DNA from: Chloroflexota bacterium
GTDB lineage: Bacteria; Chloroflexota; Anaerolineae; Aggregatilineales; Phototrophicaceae
Assembly: GCA_009840575.1 (NCBI GenBank)
Contig: VXNO01000185.1
Coordinates: 1 to 37,714, forward strand
DNA: 37,714 bases
Reading direction: 5' to 3'
Position numbers and translations under genes: made by a program
The notes under the pieces: model-generated
Database searches by the model: none
Told to the model about the DNA's origin: nothing
Seen by the model: the letters and a program-made list of their open reading frames with translations, nothing else
In this document: positions 1-8,173 of the stretch, in pieces
Numbering within the stretch: the first letter of the stretch is position 1
Layout of the letters: each line of letters starts with the position of its first letter

Positions 1-32
1 GCGGGAGTGGCGAATCTGCTGGATACGCGTTG

Positions 33-185
33 CTTTGCCCCCACCCCAAACCCCTCCCCGACCGCCAGTGTCTACGCGGCGCAAAATGAGGGAGGGGCTT
101 CAAAACGCTCTGAACCGCAGGAAAGACTCCCCTTCCCTCGTTCTGAGGGCAAGGGACCGGGGGATGGGGGCTATTTTCGCATGAC
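33..185. repeat. G/C-rich intergenic repeat region with inverted repeats
   Basis: This noncoding stretch contains a perfect 8-base inverted repeat, CCCCTCCC at 51-58 against GGGAGGGG at 90-97. A second, near-perfect hairpin lies at 131-139 against 145-154 with a 5-base loop. A G-run block at 150-170 recurs in inverted orientation at the right end of the window. No T-run follows either hairpin, so these are not obvious terminators. The layout resembles a dispersed intergenic repeat or small palindromic element. One short reading frame crosses it, but it has no coding character. Confidence 0.55.
150..170 (+). repeat. Left copy of a 21-base G-rich repeat
   Basis: This copy matches the reverse complement of 37694-37714 at 20 of 21 positions; the single difference is A or G at the seventh base. 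The core has two runs of five G separated by AT. It could fold as a G-quadruplex when single-stranded, but that is inference. Confidence 0.6.
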
Positions 186-221
186 TTACCTGCACTTACT
201 TCTTCGCCTCTGTGGTGAATC

Positions 222-965
222 TCAGCCCGAGATAATCTGAAAAGCCAGCGGTGGCGCAGCGCGGCTGCTATCAATGGCGATTTCCACGCTCCACGCGCCG
301 ACTGTAAATTCAGCATCGCTCTGGTCGATGAAGAACCAGATGCACTCGCCATTTAGCGCCTTGCGCGGCTGAAAGCTGAAGTTGGCGACTTCGCTATCCT
401 GCCGCCGCCAGATTGATGAGATTGTCGCGCCAGCGGGGACTTGATATGCTTGCGCCACGACATAGATTTGGTGACTGGCGGGGCTAAAACGCGGGTTGCT
501 ATCGATCGCGCAGTCGCGGCTGTCTACCCCCGATGCCATCTGCATATTTTCCAGACGTGGTCCCGGCGCTGGCGCGGTCGGTGGTGTTACGATGACAGCC
601 AGTGACGGCGTCGCGCTGCGCTCGCGGTTTGCGCCGCTGGCAGCTGGAATGGCGGTGGCTTGAACGTTGCTATCACCCAACTGCCCGATAGCGGTCGACA
701 GCCAGGCGCTCTCTGTGCCCAGGCTGATTAAGCTAAAGCGCAAAAAATCTTGTGCCTCGGCGGCTTCGGTAACACGAGAACTGGCGTAATCCAATGTGGT
801 TTGCATGCGCGCGCGCGCGACGGTGCTGGTGGCGCGCAGCCGCGCTATGGCTGTTTCGGCAAGGCTTTGTTCGGCGGTGGCGGTCTGCTCCGCGGTTGAG
901 GCGGCGCAACCCGTCAAGAGCAGCGTCAAGAACAGCCAAATGCCAAACCCGCGTGGCGACTTCAT
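222..965 (-). CDS. Putative lipoprotein of unknown function
   Basis: A 247-residue protein with a clear lipoprotein signal: a positively charged start, a hydrophobic stretch at residues 8-18, and the lipobox LLTGC with the lipidated cysteine at residue 20. It should therefore be exported and anchored on the outer face of a membrane. Residues 22-100 are rich in Ala, Thr and Glu with a helical, coiled-coil-like look. Residues 104-137 form a Thr/Pro/Ala-rich linker, and the rest is a small globular domain with one Cys pair. I recognise no family. No good ribosome-binding site precedes the ATG, and the gene lies just downstream of the tmRNA terminator on the same strand. Confidence 0.7.
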   Translation of the reverse strand: MKSPRGFGIWLFLTLLLTGCAASTAEQTATAEQSLAETAIARLRATSTVARARMQTTLDYASSRVTEAAEAQDFLRFSLISLGTESAWLSTAIGQLGDSNVQATAIPAASGANRERSATPSLAVIVTPPTAPAPGPRLENMQMASGVDSRDCAIDSNPRFSPASHQIYVVAQAYQVPAGATISSIWRRQDSEVANFSFQPRKALNGECIWFFIDQSDAEFTVGAWSVEIAIDSSRAAPPLAFQIISG

Positions 966-979
966 GCAGCGCAGTATAG

Positions 980-1021
980 CCCAGAAAGCAAAACCGCCCC
1001 ACGAAACTTGCGAGGCGGTTT
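980..1021 (-). terminator. Rho-independent terminator of the tmRNA gene
   Basis: Read on the minus strand, an 8-base-pair stem (AAACCGCC paired with GGCGGTTT, plus-strand positions 991-998 and 1014-1021) is followed by a T-rich tail, TGCTTTCT. It begins about 10 bases past the 3' end of the tmRNA, as expected for its terminator. It also separates the tmRNA from the lipoprotein gene. Confidence 0.7.
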
Positions 1022-1030
1022 CTAAGGAAG

Positions 1031-1418
1031 TGGAAGCGCCGGGGACCTGCCCCCCGGGTCCGCTGGTTTCGAAAGGCGCACATCTACAAGCATAGCCCGC
1101 TGTTAGCCTTCGCGCGCAGCACCCCCAGTGGGCGCGGTCTACTGCACGCTAGCCGATTGGTCTTGGCACCGCGCTATCGGCGTCAGCGGTGGGCACCCGG
1201 GCTTTTTATGACACTCATCGCAGACCGCGCCAGGTGACGATCTTGCAAGAGCGGTAGGGAGCTCTTGGTCCCTACACCCTTATCCCGGTTGCCTAAGCAA
1301 CCATTGGGAGGGGTTGGAAGTTGGGTTTTGCACCTATGTGCTTTGCCAGTTTTACGTGTCTTGGCACCACGGCTTGCCGTGCGCTTTCAGCCACCAACGT
1401 CGAATCTGGTTCGCTCCC
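1031..1418 (-). ncRNA. ssrA: tmRNA (transfer-messenger RNA)
   Basis: The minus strand from 1418 begins GGGAGCGAACCAGATTCGAC, the typical tmRNA 5' end. The first seven bases pair with CGCTTCC (1038-1032), including one G-U pair, and the discriminator is A at 1031. CCA is not encoded. The segment just before the T arm (about 1078-1106) holds the conserved CTATGCTTGTAGATG-like sequence. A tag frame starts with GCA at 1331 after ATAGGT. The stop codon TAG lies in the loop of a perfect 6-base-pair hairpin (1302-1287), as in helix 5 of known tmRNAs. TGCCA at 1366-1362 can pair with TGGCA at 1348-1344 as part of pseudoknot 1. tmRNA with SmpB rescues stalled ribosomes and tags the nascent chain for proteolysis. 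Oddity: the T-loop reads GGCAGGT rather than the usual TTCGANT. Confidence 0.93.
1293..1331 (-). other. tmRNA-encoded proteolysis tag reading frame
   Basis: Reading from the GCA resume codon at 1331-1329 gives A-K-P-N-F-Q-P-L-P-M-V-A and then TAG at 1295-1293. The frame is set by the preceding ATAGGT, which resembles the ATAGTC ahead of the E. coli resume codon. The tag ends Met-Val-Ala instead of the common -Ala-Ala. The stop codon is in the loop of the GGTTGC/GCAACC hairpin. Confidence 0.85.
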
Positions 1419-1518
1419 TTGTTGGCTGGACACCAGCCGTCCCAACCCAGCCGCTGTCAATTGCCTATACATACTCTAGCACAGCATTGCGGGCTGGACA
1501 ATACGCTACCTTCAACAA

Positions 1519-1547
1519 ATTATATGCTTCCAACACAATCCAGTAAA
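1519..1547 (-). promoter_or_regulatory. Candidate promoter for the tmRNA gene
   Basis: On the minus strand a perfect TATAAT (1524-1519) lies 17 bases downstream of TTTACT (1547-1542), which matches 4 of 6 bases of the -35 consensus. Transcription would start near 1513, giving a 5' leader of about 95 bases that RNase P would remove from the tmRNA precursor. A TTGACA at 1460-1455 is closer but has no matching -10. Confidence 0.4.
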
Positions 1548-1590
1548 ACGCAGCTATGATGAAACCACCATATTCTCCAGGAGCTGAAAT

Positions 1591-2346
1591 ATGCGCCTTC
1601 CCCGCCGCCGCCCGCTGCGGATCGCCCTGATTGTTGCGCTGCTGCTCGCCTGTGGCTTGCTTGGCGCGCTGATCTTCTTCGCGATGCCATCGGGCGAAGT
1701 CATGCCTGAGGCGCGCGCCGCTCTGGAATCTGACGCTAGCGTGCAGGCCAGCCGCGGCGACTGGCTCACTTTCATGCCGACCGCGCGGCAGCCAGCAGCG
1801 GGCTTCATCTTGTACCCTGGCGGAAGAGTCGCCCCCGAAGCCTACGCGCCACTGGGACGAGACCTCGCCGAAGCCGGTTATCTGGCAGTCATCACGCCGA
1901 TGCCGCTGAACCTCGCCATCTTGCATATTGACGCGGCTAGCGCGGTCATCAACGCGCATCCACAGATTGAGCGCTGGGTCATCGGCGGGCACTCGCTGGG
2001 CGGCTCAATGGCAGCACGTTATGCCCATGCCAACCCGGAGCAAATCGCTGGCTTGGCGCTGCTGGCCGCCTACCCGGAAGCGCATATCGATTTCAGCCAG
2101 CGCGATTTGCCCGTGGTTTCGGTCTATGGCGAGCTGGATGGGCTGGCAACAACCGCCGAAATCGAGGCATCGTTCTCGCTGCTGCCGGCTGATGCGAACA
2201 CAGTGCGTATCGATGGCGGCAACCATGCGCAATTCGGCTGGTATGGCGCGCAAGCCGGCGACAATCCCGCGCAGATTAGCCATCAGCAACAGCATAAACA
2301 AGTCGTCACGGCGACCCTGCGCCTGCTGGACGCATCTGGCAGTTAG
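1591..2346 (+). CDS. Alpha/beta hydrolase, membrane-anchored or secreted
   Basis: A 251-residue alpha/beta-fold hydrolase. The nucleophile elbow is GHSLGG with Ser135, and the remaining triad members are probably Asp183 (in YGELDG) and His212 (in GGNHAQF). Residues 11-31 form one hydrophobic segment after an Arg-rich start, so the enzyme is likely a signal-anchored or exported protein facing outside. It resembles the compact Abhydrolase_5 (dienelactone-hydrolase-like) group; the substrate cannot be told from sequence. The start is supported by AGGAG at 1579-1583, seven bases before the ATG. It is followed on the same strand, about 50 bases on, by an acyl-CoA dehydrogenase. Confidence 0.8.
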   Translation: MRLPRRRPLRIALIVALLLACGLLGALIFFAMPSGEVMPEARAALESDASVQASRGDWLTFMPTARQPAAGFILYPGGRVAPEAYAPLGRDLAEAGYLAVITPMPLNLAILHIDAASAVINAHPQIERWVIGGHSLGGSMAARYAHANPEQIAGLALLAAYPEAHIDFSQRDLPVVSVYGELDGLATTAEIEASFSLLPADANTVRIDGGNHAQFGWYGAQAGDNPAQISHQQQHKQVVTATLRLLDASGS

Positions 2347-2398
2347 CGGGAATCCGTGCTAGATTGACGGCTGGAAAATGGCGAGAGAGGCGGGAACG

Positions 2399-3562
2399 AT
2401 GAACGGCAGCGCAGGACCGCAATTCAACCTGAACGAAGAGCAGGACATGCTGGTGCGCATGGCGCGCGAGTTCACAGCCGACAATATCACCCCCGTAGCG
2501 GCGGAATACGACGAAAATGCCACCTTCCCCGCCGATATCTTTCACAAAGCTCGCGAGTTGGGCATCGTCAATATGCTCATCCCGGAAGAATACGGCGGCG
2601 TTGGCGCGAGCGCGTTTGAAGAAGTCCTGGTCTCGGAAGAGCTGGGCTATGGCTGCACGGGCATCAGCACCAGCCTGGGGTTAAACTCGCTGGCGATGTT
2701 GCCGATCCTGCTGGCGGGCAGCCCCGCGCAAAAAGCCTATTGGATGGGCGACCGTCTTAACGACCAGGGGCAGTTCGCGGCTTATGGCGTTACGGAAGCC
2801 AACGCTGGCTCGAATGTGGTCGGTATAGAAACCCGCGCCGAGAAACGCGGCGGAGCCTATATTATCAACGGCAGCAAGACCTTCATCACCAATGCCAGTT
2901 ATGCCAATTTCTACACCATCTTCGCCAAGACCGATCCCGGCGCGGGGCATCGCGGCATGACCTGCTTCATCATCGACCGCGAATCGCCGGGGCTCAGCGT
3001 CGGCAAGAAGTTCGACAAGTTGGGCCAGCGCGCGTCGGATACGGCTGAGCTGGTCTTCGAGAATGTCGAAGTGCCGGAAGAGAATATCGTCGGCAAAGTC
3101 GGGCAGGGTTTTTATATCGCCATGCAGGTATTCGACCACAGTCGTCCGGGCGTGTCGGCGGCAGCCACCGGTTTGCAGCGGCGCGCGCTGGAAGAGAGCG
3201 TCAAGTACGCGGCGGAGCGCGAAGCCTTCGGTCTGCCGATTTATCAGCACCAGGCGGTCGGGCATAAAATCGCCGATATGGCGATCAACTATGAAGCCTC
3301 GCGTCTGTTGACCTGGCAATCAGCTTGGCAGATCGACAATGGCATCCAAAACCCGCGCATACCCGCCTATGCCAAAGCCTTCGCCGCGGATATGGCGACG
3401 CGGGCGGCGGTCGATGCGGTACAGGTCTTCGGCGGCTATGGCTATATGAAAGAATACCCGGTCGAGAAGCTGCTGCGCGATGTGAAGATCTTCCAAATCT
3501 ACGAAGGCACCAGCGAAATCCAGCGCAATATCATCGTGCGTGAGCTATTCCGCGGGGCATAG
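2399..3562 (+). CDS. Acyl-CoA dehydrogenase
   Basis: A flavoprotein of about 387 residues that introduces the alpha,beta double bond in acyl-CoA thioesters and passes electrons to electron-transferring flavoprotein. The order is an N-terminal helical domain, a middle beta domain with the signature AYGVTEANAGSN, and a C-terminal helical domain with QVFGGYGYMKEYPVEKLLRD. The C-terminal IYEGTSEIQRNI carries the likely catalytic Glu of the short/medium-chain and butyryl-CoA type. The substrate chain length is uncertain. I prefer the ATG at 2399 because AGAGAGG lies eight bases upstream; an ATG at 2378 would add seven residues. The gene appears monocistronic. Confidence 0.92.
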   Translation: MNGSAGPQFNLNEEQDMLVRMAREFTADNITPVAAEYDENATFPADIFHKARELGIVNMLIPEEYGGVGASAFEEVLVSEELGYGCTGISTSLGLNSLAMLPILLAGSPAQKAYWMGDRLNDQGQFAAYGVTEANAGSNVVGIETRAEKRGGAYIINGSKTFITNASYANFYTIFAKTDPGAGHRGMTCFIIDRESPGLSVGKKFDKLGQRASDTAELVFENVEVPEENIVGKVGQGFYIAMQVFDHSRPGVSAAATGLQRRALEESVKYAAEREAFGLPIYQHQAVGHKIADMAINYEASRLLTWQSAWQIDNGIQNPRIPAYAKAFAADMATRAAVDAVQVFGGYGYMKEYPVEKLLRDVKIFQIYEGTSEIQRNIIVRELFRGA

Positions 3563-3581
3563 CCTGCCCCTGCATAGGCAA

Positions 3582-3599
3582 TTTTCCAAAAGAGGAAAA
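3582..3599 (+). other. A/T-rich hairpin downstream of acyl-CoA dehydrogenase
   Basis: TTTTCC at 3582-3587 pairs with GGAAAA at 3594-3599. It could be a weak transcription terminator between the dehydrogenase gene and the ribosomal superoperon, but the stem is short and A/T-rich and the following T-run is poor. Confidence 0.3.
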
Positions 3600-3608
3600 A
3601 TTTCTGCC

Positions 3609-3637
3609 TTGACAGGCTATATTGCCACTGCTAGCAT
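3609..3637 (+). promoter_or_regulatory. Promoter of the str ribosomal operon
   Basis: A perfect TTGACA (3609-3614) is followed after 17 bases by TAGCAT (3632-3637, 4 of 6 consensus), with TG just upstream making an extended -10 element. The predicted start is near 3644, giving a leader of roughly 180 bases before rpsL. No other promoter as good is visible between here and rpsL. Confidence 0.65.
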
Positions 3638-3655
3638 CCTCACTCGCACACACAG

Positions 3656-3686
3656 CCAGCATCCTCCGCGCAGGAGGCAAGGCTGG
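3656..3686 (+). promoter_or_regulatory. Leader hairpin upstream of rpsL
   Basis: Nested complementarity: CCAGC (3656-3660) with GCTGG (3682-3686) and CCTCC (3663-3667) with GGAGG (3673-3677) around a 5-base loop. It sits just inside the predicted str transcript. The inner strands are a Shine-Dalgarno and anti-Shine-Dalgarno pair. It may be a stabilising or regulatory leader structure; function is inferred. Confidence 0.4.
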
Positions 3687-3825
3687 TTGAACTGAGCAAA
3701 TGTGGCGAAAGAGCCCGGCAAAGGCGGGGCATCTCGTCCACGAAACAGCGAAATAGGCGTACAAGTGCGCCTGTTTGCTTGTCTAAATGAAGAAAGCGCA
3801 ATGTTTAGAAAGTACGGAGCAGCGT

Positions 3826-4242
3826 ATGCCGACCATCAATCAGTTGGTGCGCAAGGGTCGCAAGTCCAAGAGCAAGAAGAACAAGGCACCCGCCCTGCAA
3901 TATACCTTTAACGCCTTGAAGAATCGTCGCGCGCGGCAGCAGAAAGGCGCGCCTCAAAAACGTGGTGTCTGCACGCAGGTCAAGACGATGACGCCCAAGA
4001 AACCAAACTCGGCGCTGCGCAAGGTGGCGCGCGTGCGTTTGACCAATGGCATAGAAGTTTCCGCCTATATCGGTGGCGAGGGGCACAACCTGCAAGAGCA
4101 CAGCGTGGTGCTGGTGCGTGGTGGGCGCGTCAAAGACCTGCCCGGCGTTCGTTATCACATCGTGCGTGGCAGCCTGGATACCAACGGCGTCGAAGGGCGC
4201 GGCCAGCGGCGCAGCAAATACGGGACGAAACGTCCCAAATAA
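3826..4242 (+). CDS. rpsL: 30S ribosomal protein S12
   Basis: A 138-residue S12, part of the decoding centre of the small subunit. The start [12 protein letters not shown] is canonical and is preceded by GGAG seven bases upstream; an ATG 39 bases earlier in frame would add a non-conserved extension. The loop KKPNSALRK and the segment [11 protein letters not shown] carry the lysines linked to streptomycin response in other bacteria. The Asp that RimO methylthiolates is present. No resistance-type substitution is seen at these two lysines. It is the first gene of the str operon, with rpsG 17 bases on. Confidence 0.97.
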   Translation: MPTINQLVRKGRKSKSKKNKAPALQYTFNALKNRRARQQKGAPQKRGVCTQVKTMTPKKPNSALRKVARVRLTNGIEVSAYIGGEGHNLQEHSVVLVRGGRVKDLPGVRYHIVRGSLDTNGVEGRGQRRSKYGTKRPK

Positions 4243-4259
4243 GCGGGAGAAAACCAGCG

Positions 4260-4727
4260 ATGCCCAGAAGAAACCGTCCGCCCAAACGGATACCGCCGCC
4301 CGACGCCAAATACGGCAATTTGCATGTGGCTATGTTCATCAACCGCATGATGCGCGGTGGCAAGAAGAGCCTGGCGACCCGCATCATGTATGACGCTTTC
4401 AACCGCATGGAAGAGCGCGCCAAGAAAGACCCGGTCGAAGTCTTTGAGATCGCCATTCGCAATGTCGCGCCAGCGGTGGAAGTCAAGCCCAAGCGCGTCG
4501 GCGGCTCCACCTACCAGGTGCCGATTGATGTCTCGCATGAGCGCGGCATCACCTTGGCCATGCGCTGGCTGATCATGTTCGCCCGCGCCCGCAGCGGCAG
4601 GAGCATGGCGGAAAAACTCACCAATGAGCTGCTGGATGCCTACAACGGGCAGGGCAATGCCGTCCGTCGCAAAGACGAAACGCATCGTATGGCGGAGGCG
4701 AACCGCGCCTTTGCCCATTTCCGCTAG
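4260..4727 (+). CDS. rpsG: 30S ribosomal protein S7
   Basis: A 155-residue S7, the primary assembly protein of the 30S head that contacts the 3' domain of 16S rRNA and the E-site tRNA. The start MPRRNRPPKR and the segment GGKKSLATRIMYDAF are typical, as is the end MAEANRAFAHFR. Length matches the family. It lies between rpsL and fusA as in the standard str operon. In E. coli S7 represses str translation; no comparable site was identified here. Confidence 0.97.
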   Translation: MPRRNRPPKRIPPPDAKYGNLHVAMFINRMMRGGKKSLATRIMYDAFNRMEERAKKDPVEVFEIAIRNVAPAVEVKPKRVGGSTYQVPIDVSHERGITLAMRWLIMFARARSGRSMAEKLTNELLDAYNGQGNAVRRKDETHRMAEANRAFAHFR

Positions 4728-4779
4728 GCAGAGCGGCGCATAGAACCTGCCGCGATTGCGCGCGGGAACTGGACGAGAG

Positions 4780-6879
4780 ATGAGCATGTTGAACCCAAGT
4801 TTCGACCTCAATAAAGTGCGCAATATCGGCATCATCGCGCATATTGACGCCGGCAAGACGACTGTGACCGAGCGCGTGCTTTATTACACGGGCATGGTGC
4901 ACAAAATCGGCGAGACGCACGAAGGCTCCGCTACCACCGATTACATGGAGCAGGAGCGCGAACGCGGCATCACCATCACATCGGCGGCGGTAACGGCGGG
5001 CTGGGATGATCATCAGATCAACATCATCGATACGCCCGGGCATGTCGATTTCACCGCCGAGGTGCAGCGCAGCCTGCGCGTCCTGGATGGCGGCATCACC
5101 GTCTTTGACAGCGTGGCCGGCGTCGAGCCGCAGTCGGAAACAGTCTGGCGGCAGGCATCAGAATACAATGTGCCGCGTTTGTGCTTCGTCAACAAGATGG
5201 ACCGCATCGGCGCGGACTTTGACCGTTGCGTCAATATGATGGTCGACCGGCTCAATGCCAACCCGGTCGTCATCCAGGTGCCTTATGGCAGCGGCGAAGA
5301 TTTTGCCGGCATCATCGATCTGCTGAATATGGAGTTGATTACCTACGGCAACGATGAAGGCACGGATATTCGTTATCACGCCATCCCCGAGAGCCACCGC
5401 GAAATGGCGGAGACGCGCCGCGAGGAGATGATCGAGAAGATCGTCGAGAACGACGAATACTTGATGATGAAGTTCCTCGAAGAAGAGGCGATTGAAGACG
5501 CGGAAATCCTGGCTGGGCTGCGCGCGGGTACCATTTCCGGCGCGCTGCATCCGGTTCTGTGTGGCGCGGCGCTGAAGAACAAAGGCGTGCAAGCGCTGCT
5601 GAATATGGTGGTCGCGCTGCTACCATCGCCGCTGGATATCCCGCCTATTTCGGGTGAGCACCCCAAAGATGGCTCGGAGCTGCTACGGCGCGCCGACGAC
5701 AATGACCCGCTTGCGGCGCTGGTCTTCAAAATTGTCTCCGACCAATACGGGCGGCTGGCTTTCACGCGCGTCTATTCAGGCGTCTTAAAAGCCGGCACGA
5801 TGGTCATCAACCCCGCCAACAACCGCCGCGAGCGCATCGGGCGCATCGTGCGTATGTTCGCCGACCGCCGCGAAGATGTCAAAGAAGTGCACGCGGGGGA
5901 GATCGCCGCCGTCATCGGCATGAAAGAGACTTTCACCGGCGATACGCTCTGCGAGCCCAACAGCCCCATCTTGCTGGAGAATATCACCTTCCCCGCGCCG
6001 GTTGTGCAAGTCGCCATCGAGCCCAATACTAAAGCCGATCAAGACAGAATGGGCATAGGCTTGCGCAAGCTGGCGGAAGAAGACCCCACCTTCCAAATCG
6101 AGGTCGATGACCAATTGGGGCAGACAAAAATCAAAGGCATGGGCGAGCTGCACCTGGAAGTGCTGGTCGACCGCTTGATGCGCGAATATGGTGTGGAAGC
6201 GCGCGTAGGCAGGCCGCGCGTCGCCTACCGCGAGACTATCACCCGCCTGGCGGAAGTTGATACCACCTTCCGCCGTCAGACCGGGGGTGCCGGGCAGTAC
6301 GCGCGCTGCCGCATCCGCTTTGAGCCGCTGCCGGACGAAGAACAAGACGAAGCCGTCGGCGAGCTTTATTTCGTGGATGCTATCCGCGGCGGCAGCGTCC
6401 CCAAAGAGTTCATCCCGGCGGTGAAAAAAGGCGTCAACCAAGCCATGCAGGGCGGCGTCATCGCGGGTTACCCAGTCGTCGGCATTAAGGCTTCGCTGGT
6501 CGATGGCGCTTTTCACGAAGTGGATTCCAGCGAAATCGCCTTCACCATCGCGGGCTCAATGTGCCTGAAAGAAGGCATTCAGAAAGGCGCGCCTGTGATA
6601 CTGGAGCCATCGATGCGCGTGGAAGTCGTCGTCCCGGATGGCTATACCGGCGCGGTGGTCGGCGATATTTCGTCGCGGCGCGGCGTCATCACCGGCATGG
6701 AGCCGCACAGCGAAGGCATCTCGGTCATCAAGGCGCGGGTACCGCTGGGCGAGATGTTCGGCTATGCCAACGACCTGCGCAATTACACCCAGGGTCGCGG
6801 CAATTTCAGTATGGAGTTCGATACCTACACAGTCGCCCCCAGAGATATCGCCGAGTTGGTGAAATCCGGGGCGCGCTAG
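4780..6879 (+). CDS. fusA: Elongation factor G
   Basis: A GTPase of about 699 residues that drives tRNA-mRNA translocation on the ribosome. GTPase motifs are complete: AHIDAGKTT (G1), RGITI (G2), DTPGH (G3), NKMD (G4). Domain IV and the C-terminal end carry the usual RRGVITGMEPH and PLGEMFGYANDLR segments. The start is taken at ATGAGCATG (4780); an in-frame TTG at 4756 would add eight poorly conserved residues, and the second ATG at 4786 is also possible. Upstream Shine-Dalgarno bases are weak (GGACGAG). No deviation in key residues is seen. Confidence 0.97.
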   Translation: MSMLNPSFDLNKVRNIGIIAHIDAGKTTVTERVLYYTGMVHKIGETHEGSATTDYMEQERERGITITSAAVTAGWDDHQINIIDTPGHVDFTAEVQRSLRVLDGGITVFDSVAGVEPQSETVWRQASEYNVPRLCFVNKMDRIGADFDRCVNMMVDRLNANPVVIQVPYGSGEDFAGIIDLLNMELITYGNDEGTDIRYHAIPESHREMAETRREEMIEKIVENDEYLMMKFLEEEAIEDAEILAGLRAGTISGALHPVLCGAALKNKGVQALLNMVVALLPSPLDIPPISGEHPKDGSELLRRADDNDPLAALVFKIVSDQYGRLAFTRVYSGVLKAGTMVINPANNRRERIGRIVRMFADRREDVKEVHAGEIAAVIGMKETFTGDTLCEPNSPILLENITFPAPVVQVAIEPNTKADQDRMGIGLRKLAEEDPTFQIEVDDQLGQTKIKGMGELHLEVLVDRLMREYGVEARVGRPRVAYRETITRLAEVDTTFRRQTGGAGQYARCRIRFEPLPDEEQDEAVGELYFVDAIRGGSVPKEFIPAVKKGVNQAMQGGVIAGYPVVGIKASLVDGAFHEVDSSEIAFTIAGSMCLKEGIQKGAPVILEPSMRVEVVVPDGYTGAVVGDISSRRGVITGMEPHSEGISVIKARVPLGEMFGYANDLRNYTQGRGNFSMEFDTYTVAPRDIAELVKSGAR

Positions 6880-6963
6880 GCTAGGGGCTGAGGGGTCTCA
6901 GCCGCCAATTTTGTCCGTTATCTCACTATTTCAAGTCCGAGGAGTAACAAGAGGAACAGACCG

Positions 6964-8163
6964 ATGGCAAAGGGAAAATTCGAGCGCAGCAAACCACATG
7001 TAAATATCGGCACGATAGGCCATGTCGATCATGGCAAGACGACCCTGACCGCCGCAATCACTAAGGTGCTGGCTTTGAAGGGGCAGGCGCAGTTTCGTGA
7101 ATACGGCGACATCGACAATGCGCCGGAGGAGCGCGCCCGCGGCATCACTATCAATATCCGCCATGTCGAATACGAGACCGACAATCGGCACTACGCCCAT
7201 GTAGATTGCCCGGGCCACCGCGACTACATCAAGAACATGATCACCGGCGCGGCGCAGATGGACGGCGCTATCCTCGTCGTCAGCGCGCCCGATGGTCCCA
7301 TGCCACAGACCCGCGAGCATGTCCTGCTGGCGAAGCAAGTCGAGGTGCCGGCCATGGTCGTCTACCTCAACAAGACCGACCAGATGGATGACGAAGAACT
7401 CATCGAGCTGGTCGAGATGGAACTGGCGGAGCTGCTGGAAGGCTATGACTTCGACCCCGATACGCCCATCATCAAAGGCTCGGCGCTGGCTGCGGAAGAA
7501 TGCGACAGCAGCGACCCCGACGCGCCCGAATACGCGTCGATTGTCGAGTTGATGGACGCGGTTGATGAGTGGATCCCCACGCCCGTGCGCGATGTCGACA
7601 AGCCATTTATGATGGCGATTGAAGATGTCTTCTCCATCAAGGGGCGCGGCACGGTCGTAACCGGCAGCGTCGCCCGCGGCACCCTGCTCAAAGGCACGGA
7701 AGTCGATATCGTTGGCTTGCGTGATGAGATCCGCAAGACGGTCGTCACCGGCATCGAGATGTTCAACAAAGAGCTGGATCAAGCGCAGGCGGGTGACAAC
7801 GCCGGCATCCTGCTGCGTGGCGTGGCGCGCACCGATGTGCAGCGCGGCATGGTCATCGCCAAGGTCGGCTCGATCACCCCGCACAAGAAGTTCAAGTGCG
7901 AGGTCTATGTCCTGCGCCGCGACGAAGGCGGGCGTCACAAAGCCTTCTTCACCGGCTATCGTCCGCAATTCTACATCCGCACCATGGATGTCACTGGCAC
8001 CATCACGTTGCCCGATGGCGTCGAGATGGTCATGCCTGGCGACAATGTCAACCTGGATGTAGAGCTGATTACGCCGGTTGCGCTGGAGCGCGGTTCGTCT
8101 TTTGCCATCCGCGAGGGTGGCTTGACCGTCGGTGCCGGGCGCATCACCGAGATACTTGAGTAG
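6964..8163 (+). CDS. tuf: Elongation factor Tu
   Basis: A 399-residue GTPase that delivers aminoacyl-tRNA to the ribosomal A site. Motifs are intact: [26 protein letters not shown] and GSAL, followed by beta-barrel domains 2 and 3 with [10 protein letters not shown] and the C-terminal [18 protein letters not shown] seven bases before the ATG supports the start. It follows fusA by 84 bases. A strong hairpin lies between it and rpsJ. This is the only tuf copy in the window; whether a second exists elsewhere cannot be told. Confidence 0.97.
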   Translation: MAKGKFERSKPHVNIGTIGHVDHGKTTLTAAITKVLALKGQAQFREYGDIDNAPEERARGITINIRHVEYETDNRHYAHVDCPGHRDYIKNMITGAAQMDGAILVVSAPDGPMPQTREHVLLAKQVEVPAMVVYLNKTDQMDDEELIELVEMELAELLEGYDFDPDTPIIKGSALAAEECDSSDPDAPEYASIVELMDAVDEWIPTPVRDVDKPFMMAIEDVFSIKGRGTVVTGSVARGTLLKGTEVDIVGLRDEIRKTVVTGIEMFNKELDQAQAGDNAGILLRGVARTDVQRGMVIAKVGSITPHKKFKCEVYVLRRDEGGRHKAFFTGYRPQFYIRTMDVTGTITLPDGVEMVMPGDNVNLDVELITPVALERGSSFAIREGGLTVGAGRITEILE

Positions 8164-8173
8164 GTCTGTCTGG

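Noticed and set aside
1455-1460. TTGACA on the minus strand as the -35 of the tmRNA promoter
   Set aside because: The expected -10 position reads GCTGGT, far from consensus; the TTTACT/TATAAT pair at 1519-1547 is better.
3700-3756. An 18-codon frame (MWRKSPAKAGHLVHETAK) in the str leader as a possible leader peptide
   Set aside because: No convincing ribosome-binding site, no run of a regulatory amino acid and no visible attenuator after it; likely chance.
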